From DASUAS01 sp963809795 (GTDB lineage: Bacteria; Actinomycetota; Acidimicrobiia; IMCC26256; DASPTH01): a DNA stretch of 64,000 nt. The DNA is taken from positions 162,209 through 226,208 of the forward strand of contig CAWELN010000019.1 of the NCBI GenBank assembly GCA_963809795.1, written 5' to 3'. Positions 60,647 through 64,000 of the stretch are shown here, piece after piece; positions within the stretch are counted from its first letter, which is position 1; each line of letters opens with the position of its first letter. The notes below the pieces were generated by a model that saw nothing but the letters and a program-made list of their open reading frames with translations, had not been told where the DNA came from and ran no database searches. The translations under genes and the position numbers were made by a program.

Positions 60647-61108
60647 CTACAACCGTTGTGCGAGCGGGGAGACTCGAACTCCCACGTCCTTGCGGACACC
60701 AGGACCTAAAACTGGGTGTGCCGATCCGAGCGGTGTGCCGCAGTCTGACGGGTGTTCCCTCGTCACGGCATCCAGTGTCCCGCCGTCTACTTCGTACGCG
60801 GGATCGCCAGCCATCGCCACCCTTCCAGCGATCGCCCTCGGCGTTGTACTCAAGGTGCTCTGCGAGCTCGTCGGCGGCCTTGATGGCTCCCTGGTTCGAC
60901 CCATCGAATCCGAACCCGGTCGTGCCCCCGAGTAGACGCACGTAGAGCATTGGGCCATCCGACTCCGGCTCGATGCTGACATCGAGACTGGCTTCGATTG
61001 CTTCAATCGACACGTCGCGCTCCGGCCAGGCCGCAAGAAAGCGAGCGAGAATCCGCTCGCGCAGTGCCGGTACGTCGATCTCGTCCGCACAGAATGCCCG
61101 ATCCGGTA
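60647..61108 (-). CDS. Island protein 1, unknown, reads through into the tRNA fragment; +1 shift
   Basis: A minus-strand frame encodes ADEIDVPALRERILARFLAA, then SIEAIEASLDVSIEPESDG and LYVRLLGGTTGFGFDGSNQG, AIKAADELAEHLEYNAEGDR. Removing one G near 60821-60824 joins it to AMAGDPAYEVDGGTLDAVTR and EHPSDCGTPLGSAHP, after which the frame translates the tRNA fragment (VGVRVSPLAQRL) to a stop at 60647. The true C-terminus was probably lost at the att junction. No normal start codon is visible at the N-terminal side near 61108, where the R1 repeat begins; a GTG further in (SIEAIEA) is possible. Function unknown. Confidence 0.45.
   Translation of the reverse strand, partial: YRIGHSVRTRSTYRHCASGFSLAFLRPGRSATCRLKQSKPVSMSASSRSRMAQCSTCVYSGARPGSDSMGRTREPSRPPTSSQSTLSTTPRAIAGRVAMAGDPAYEVDGGTLDAVTREHPSDCGTPLGSAHPVLGPGVRKDVGVRVSPLAQRL
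60659..60716 (-). tRNA. Partial tRNA-Leu(UAG): 3' half only, probable att site
   Basis: On the minus strand the sequence reads an anticodon loop TTTAGGT (anticodon TAG at 60708-60706), CCTGG stem side, long variable arm TGTCCGCAAGGACG, T-arm GGGAG-TTCGAGT-CTCCC and acceptor strand CGCTCGC with discriminator A at 60659. The matching 5' half (a GCGAGCG acceptor strand and D-arm) is absent upstream, and the fifth anticodon-stem pair is a mismatch. Such 3' halves are left at the distal end of elements integrated into tRNA genes; the geometry places the element at coordinates above 60717. Confidence 0.8.
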
Positions 61109-61145
61109 CACGCCGAGCGGCGGATCTGGCGCGACGTGCTCCGGG
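61096..61145. repeat. Cassette-separating repeat R1
   Basis: First copy of the island repeat: GCCCGATCCGG then TACACGCC, then GGCGGATCTGGCGCG. It shares the 5' GCCCGATCCGG and the internal GGATCTGGCGCG block with R2, and the 5' block with R3-R5. It separates island gene 1 (minus) from the 101-aa gene (plus). Confidence 0.6.
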
Positions 61146-61182
61146 GCTCGGCGGCTCATGTCTCGTTGTAACGTTCCGGCCC

Positions 61183-61488
61183 GTGGAGGCCCAGGAAGCG
61201 CGACGCTGGCTTCTCGATCTTGAACACAGGTTGGGCGAGATGGTCCGCCGCGACCGTGAGACCGAGATCGACGCGTCGACGCTCCAACTGATCGAGGCCG
61301 TCATTGCAGCGGCCGAGGAACATCTCCTGCCGAGCGATCCCGTCGTCGAGAAGGTCGACAAGTTCTTCTCTCCGGCGAGCATCGGGGGAGGTCTGCCGGT
61401 GCTCGCATCCCAGGTTGAGATCATCATCGGCATGGTCGCTCGGGCCATGCCCCCATTGCCGCACGGACATGGTCGTCCGATCATTTAA
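61183..61488 (+). CDS. Island protein 2, hypothetical, 101 aa
   Basis: From GTG 61183: a compact, helix-rich protein (AQEARRWLLDLEHRLGEMVR, STLQLIEAVIAAAEEHLLPS, VEIIIGMVARAMPPL). Codon usage looks normal for the genome. It is the only gene between R1 and R2. No family recognised. Adjacent 61489-61555 holds no gene. Confidence 0.55.
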   Translation: MEAQEARRWLLDLEHRLGEMVRRDRETEIDASTLQLIEAVIAAAEEHLLPSDPVVEKVDKFFSPASIGGGLPVLASQVEIIIGMVARAMPPLPHGHGRPII

Positions 61489-61555
61489 AGCGTCTCGCTC
61501 TCGGGTCGTTGCGCCGTATGAGCACAAGCTCACACGAGCACTCGTCTTGATTGAT

Positions 61556-61602
61556 GCCCGATCCGGAGCACGCCCAACGGCAGATCTGGCGCGAGCGCTG
61601 CT
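61556..61602. repeat. Cassette-separating repeat R2
   Basis: GCCCGATCCGG, AGCACGCC, CAACGGCAGATCTGGCGCGA. Closest to R1 in its 3' part and to R4 in GGCAGATCTG. It lies 11 bases beyond the stop of the minus-strand 98-aa gene. Confidence 0.6.
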
Positions 61603-61612
61603 TGACCACGGA

Positions 61613-61909
61613 TTAGGTCCGAGGTGGCTCGATACCCCAGACCGCCGCGCCGGGGAATGTTGCGCGCACCGTTTCCACATCGGTCCCCTGCCACTCCGCG
61701 ATACTGCGAAGTTCCTCATCGGAGCAAGGCCCAGTTGGCCAGTTGCGTGGCATCGGTGGTCCGGGGTTCTCACGCGCGTCCCGCTCGTACGCCTCTTTCG
61801 CTTCGAGCACCGCAGCCAGATCCACCTCGAGCGACGTGGCAATCGCCTCAGGCTGCTCGCCCGAGTTGAGACGAAGGCACACTTGCTTCTGGAAATCGGT
61901 GAGTGTCAT
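61613..61909 (-). CDS. Island protein 3, hypothetical, 98 aa
   Basis: ATG 61909 with GGAG just upstream. The protein (LTDFQKQVCLRLNSGEQPEA, IATSLEVDLAAVLEAKEAYE, CSDEELRSIAEWQGTDVETV) begins with a region resembling a short helix-turn-helix and looks soluble. It is the only gene between R2 and R3 and runs opposite to the cassettes on either side. No family recognised. Confidence 0.6.
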   Translation of the reverse strand: MTLTDFQKQVCLRLNSGEQPEAIATSLEVDLAAVLEAKEAYERDARENPGPPMPRNWPTGPCSDEELRSIAEWQGTDVETVRATFPGAAVWGIEPPRT

Positions 61910-61921
61910 GACTCCATGAGC

Positions 61922-61976
61922 GCCCGATCCGGAGTGCTTACGCGAACGTCGATCGGCAGTTCCGCGTTCGCGCCGG
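61922..61976. repeat. Cassette-separating repeat R3
   Basis: GCCCGATCCGGAGTGCTTAC, then GCGAACG-N16-CGTTCGC, a perfect 7-bp stem around CGATCGGCAG. The GTGCTTACGCGA block is shared with R4. Confidence 0.65.
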
Positions 61977-62038
61977 CCCTTGAGATCGGCCCGCGTCGTG
62001 CCGAAGCGACAAGTGGTTGATCACGTCCGGAGGGAACT

Positions 62039-62423
62039 ATGCCAGGCTCCGAGGATCGTTCTCGCTCGCCGAGCGACAAGAGCGAGCCAAACAACGTCTC
62101 GCCGTACGGGCTGAAGTACAACGACCTGGCCGTCGTGCTGGAACTCTCGGAGCATGGAGTGAGCCTCTCAGAGCCACACGACGTTGCGTACTACCTCTAC
62201 GCATTGAGCGAGCAGACAGCCGCGGCGATCGCCGCCGAAACGACGAAGCGGAAGTTCCGCGCGGAGATCCATCCGAGTCCCGATGGAACTGGCCAATGGT
62301 CCGTCGTGTGCCACCGTCGAGCGACTCTCTCGAAGAAGTACATCATGGTGGTGACGAACTACTTCGAACAGGTGGCAGCTGAATTCCGACGCTGAATACG
62401 ACGGCTGGGAAGTGACGGTCTGA
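62039..62423 (+). CDS. Island protein 4, RraB (ribonuclease E inhibitor)-like, +1 shift near the end
   Basis: From ATG 62039: YNDLAVVLELSEHGVSLSEP, DVAYYLYALSEQTAAAIAAE, KRKFRAEIHP and GQWSVVCHR, the pattern of RraB-domain proteins. The frame stops at 62395 with EFRR, but removing one C from CC at 62387-62388 gives EFDAEYDGWEVTV and a stop at 62421-62423; the EYDGWE ending is characteristic of RraB-like proteins. So the natural length is about 127 residues. It may modulate RNA decay by binding RNase E. The R4 repeat follows the stop directly. Confidence 0.72.
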
Positions 62424-62434
62424 CGCGCCAGCTT

Positions 62435-62490
62435 GCCCGATCCGCCGTGCTTACGCGAGAGCCGATCGGCAGATCTGCGCGCTCGCCCGG
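62435..62490. repeat. Cassette-separating repeat R4
   Basis: GCCCGATCCGCCGTGCTTAC, GCGAGAGCCGATCGGCAGAT, CTGCGCGCTCGCCCGG. GCGAG and CTCGC form a stem around two palindromes (GCCGATCGGC and GCAGATCTGC). Its left flank GCGCCAGCTT (62425-62434) is also repeated before R5. Confidence 0.65.
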
Positions 62491-62577
62491 TCTCGACGCG
62501 TCACGAGGCGTTGTTTGCAAGACTTGTCCCGCCCGCGGATCGTCGGCAAACCGCCATGGAGAAGAAGGGAGACCGCT

Positions 62578-62808
62578 GTGACGCTCCCCGAGCTTCCGGC
62601 ATCGGCCGTGCTTATCCTGCAGGAGCTGCTCGCGGAGCGCCGCGAGGCGTGGTGCAGTCTTGTGCCGATCGATCAGCGGACGTGGGCGATCCGCGGTTCG
62701 ATCGCGTACGAGGGCGAGGTGATCCTCGCCGAGTTCGACACTCGGGAGGTCGCCGAGCTCGCGCTCGAATGGCTGGTCACCGCAGAAGGCTCCTCCTACA
62801 CGCGCTGA
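62578..62808 (+). CDS. Island protein 5, hypothetical, 76 aa
   Basis: GTG 62578 with AGGGAG upstream. The protein (VTLPELPASAVLILQELLAE, RREAWCSLVPIDQRTWAIRG, ILAEFDTREVAELALEWLVT) looks like a small alpha/beta protein. It is the only gene between R4 and R5. Downstream, a strong AGGAAGG site precedes an 11-codon frame (62852-62887) that may be a truncated cassette gene. No family recognised. Confidence 0.6.
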   Translation: MTLPELPASAVLILQELLAERREAWCSLVPIDQRTWAIRGSIAYEGEVILAEFDTREVAELALEWLVTAEGSSYTR

Positions 62809-62905
62809 TGCGATCGGTCCAGAGACGAGCGACCGAAGGAAGGAAACCCTGATGCTGGAAAGCACGGAGTCTTCGGTCACCAGCTAATTCAGCCGCAGGT
62901 CAGTC

Positions 62906-63283
62906 TCAGCAGCGCCAGATTGCCCGAACCGGCGTGCTTGCACGCGACCGCCGATCGATCTCCTCTTTGTTGTCGAGACGCGGTGTTGGTGGCTCGGTGG
63001 CGGCGTTCGTGGCGGGGAGGGTCGTGGCGTCGTAGCGTTGGGTGGGGTCCGGGAGTGGTTCTTCCGAAGCACCGGCTGTTGGGGTGTCGGGTCGGTCACG
63101 CTGGACTTGATGAGTCGCCCCGCTTGCCCCCGGACCGCGTCGCGTCGCCTCGGCGTGCAGTTCGGCGATCACCACGTCGGTGATCCGTCGTTTCAGTACG
63201 CGTAGCGCTTCTTTCGTGGTCTTGGCCTCGGCGAGTTTGCGGTTGTAGAAGCCACGGCCAGCTCGGGCAGCATCCGGTTCGTT
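62906..63283 (-). pseudogene. IS110-family transposase, C-terminal remnant
   Basis: The minus strand encodes RGFYNRKLAEAKTTKEALRV and LKRRITDVVIAELHAEATRR, matching the end of the IS110/IS1111-type transposase C-terminal domain, then a low-complexity tail. The N-terminal domains are missing at this end; another IS110 fragment lies at 63836-64000. Repeat R5 overlaps the end of the frame. Confidence 0.7.
62922..62962. repeat. Cassette-separating repeat R5
   Basis: GCCCGAACCGGCGTGCTTGC, ACGCGACCGCCGATCGATC. Preceded by GCGCCAGATT (62912-62921), matching the flank of R4. It is shorter at the 3' side, where IS110 sequence begins. Confidence 0.55.
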
Positions 63284-63286
63284 GCA

Positions 63287-63758
63287 CTAGCTGTCACTGA
63301 TCAGGAACAACCACGCACTTGTGACGCCGCCGAGGAGGCTTCCCGCAACGGCGGGCAGCAGCCAGTAGAGACCACCGCCATGCTTAGCGAGAAAACGTCG
63401 CGCCCGAGATAGCGAGACAGATAGACGTCAAACCGTTGGGCGAAAATCGCTCGACGAAGCGCGCTGCTCGATCCGTCGATCCGTGACCCGCTCGCCGGTC
63501 GAGGATGAAGCTCGCGCGGCGGACACAAGCGCCCAGCCGACGAGTTCGAGTCCGATTGCAGTGTCGGGCTGCGGAGCGACGACAACCAACGCCACGACCA
63601 ACGAAGCGGTGAACAACACAAGCGTCTGCGCCACGCGTGAACTCAGGCTGAGCGAAGCCGATCGCGCTCGCTCTGATGGACGCAGCGACGAAGAGCAAGC
63701 CGACGAGCGCTCCACCGACCGGTCCCACGACAAGGCCGAAGTTCACCCAACTCGACAC
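63287..63758 (-). CDS. Small integral membrane protein, several apparent +1 shifts
   Basis: Segments in different frames fit one multi-pass membrane protein: from GTG 63758 SSWVNFGLVVGPVGGALVGL and LFVAASIRASAI; then VAQTLVLFTASLVVALVVVA and IGLELVGWALVSAARASS; then LTSICLAISGATF; then GGGLYWLLPAVAGSLLGGVT and SAWLFLISDS with a stop at 63287. Single-base removals in CC (63658-63659) and in the homopolymers around 63380-63445 would join them. The LYWLLPA...G ending is typical of a conserved actinobacterial membrane family of unknown function. It lies between two IS110 remnants. Confidence 0.5.
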
Positions 63759-63835
63759 CTTGTAGCCCACGCGCAGACTCGCTTCCGTAACGTGCGGATC
63801 GCTTCGACGTTTCCATCGGCGGACTAGCAATCCCT

Positions 63836-64000
63836 GCGGCACGTACAACGCCGCCCGGGCCGCTTCGATCGCGTCGAGCTCGTCGGACTTGCCGTTCCGA
63901 CGGCGCTCCTGTCGGTTCGGACGATCGACCTCGATCACCACCAGACCGCGCCGGTGCCTTCCACCCAACCCGCGTCGGCGTCCCGAACCCCACCAGCCAC
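63836..64000 (-). pseudogene. IS110-family transposase, N-terminal-domain remnant
   Basis: The minus strand encodes GLVVIEVDRPNRQERRRNGK followed by SDELDAIEAARAAL, the RuvC-like DEDD domain signature of IS110-family transposases. Just upstream in another frame WVEGTG is visible, with the usual GLARHL-type segment missing, so an internal deletion has occurred. It runs to the window edge. Confidence 0.65.

Noticed and set aside
60659..60760. A complete functional tRNA-Leu gene
   Set aside because: The acceptor 5' strand and D-arm cannot be found upstream of the anticodon arm, so only the 3' half is supported.
61096..62962. Classical integron attC sites for R1-R5
   Set aside because: I could not find consistent GTTRRRY and RYYYAAC core sites bounding the repeats, and no integron integrase is visible, so I describe them only as cassette-like repeats.
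61096..62962. CRISPR array
   Set aside because: Spacing is 360-515 bases with genes between repeats, the repeats are imperfect, and no cas genes are present.

Overview
The window is high-GC DNA with dense, mostly GTG/ATG-started genes, many NTGA stop/start overlaps and apparent leaderless promoters. Together with F420-type luciferase-like oxidoreductases, a DUF3040 protein, a mycothiol-type DinB enzyme and a CYP142-like P450, this points to an actinobacterium. The mix of acyl-CoA dehydrogenases, CaiB-type CoA-transferases, SDRs and P450s resembles environmental Acidimicrobiia, but that placement is inference from gene content alone.

Layout. 1-8000: fatty-acid/steroid-type catabolism (PPOX fragment, acyl-CoA synthetase, divergent acyl-CoA dehydrogenase, then a TetR > thiolase > molybdenum hydroxylase large subunit > enoyl-CoA hydratase operon on the minus strand). 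8100-11430: a ParB/StrR-like regulator, an amidohydrolase and a luciferase-like monooxygenase. 11430-22360: GMC oxidoreductase, a fused double CoA-transferase, two paralogous FadR-type GntR regulators, acyl-CoA dehydrogenases, a hydratase, an SDR and a second luciferase-like enzyme. 22430-34100: two P450s (one CYP142-like), hydrolases, SDRs, an APH-like kinase and an unknown 372-aa protein. 34200-48640: two branched-chain-type ABC substrate-binding proteins, a fused LivH-LivM permease, an Hsp20, an ArsR operon with a rich operator, and an SDR-P450-SDR operon. 49000-55200: a copper-linked cassette: CopB-type ATPase, CsoR-like dyad, DJ-1/PfpI protein, DUF3703 protein, a multicopper oxidase with two internal CPMH...CxxCGM modules, a class III nucleotide cyclase fused to a YHS metal-binding domain, and a membrane protein. 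55350-60460: MDR reductase, rearranged gene fragments, a VOC protein, an epimerase, a sulfotransferase and a DUF1214-like protein.

From about 60717 the character changes. A 3' half of a tRNA-Leu(UAG) gene marks what looks like the attachment scar of a genomic island extending to the right. Inside it at least five copies of a roughly 50-bp repeat (starting GCCCGATCCG) separate unrelated single small genes, an arrangement that looks like a gene-cassette array, followed by IS110-family transposase remnants around a small membrane-protein gene.

A global caution: at least ten coding sequences or segments carry apparent +1 frameshifts, nearly all repaired by removing one base from a short homopolymer (GGG to GG, CC to C and so on). 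I therefore treat these genes as probably intact in the organism and the shifts as likely sequencing or assembly over-calls, though this cannot be settled from the window alone.
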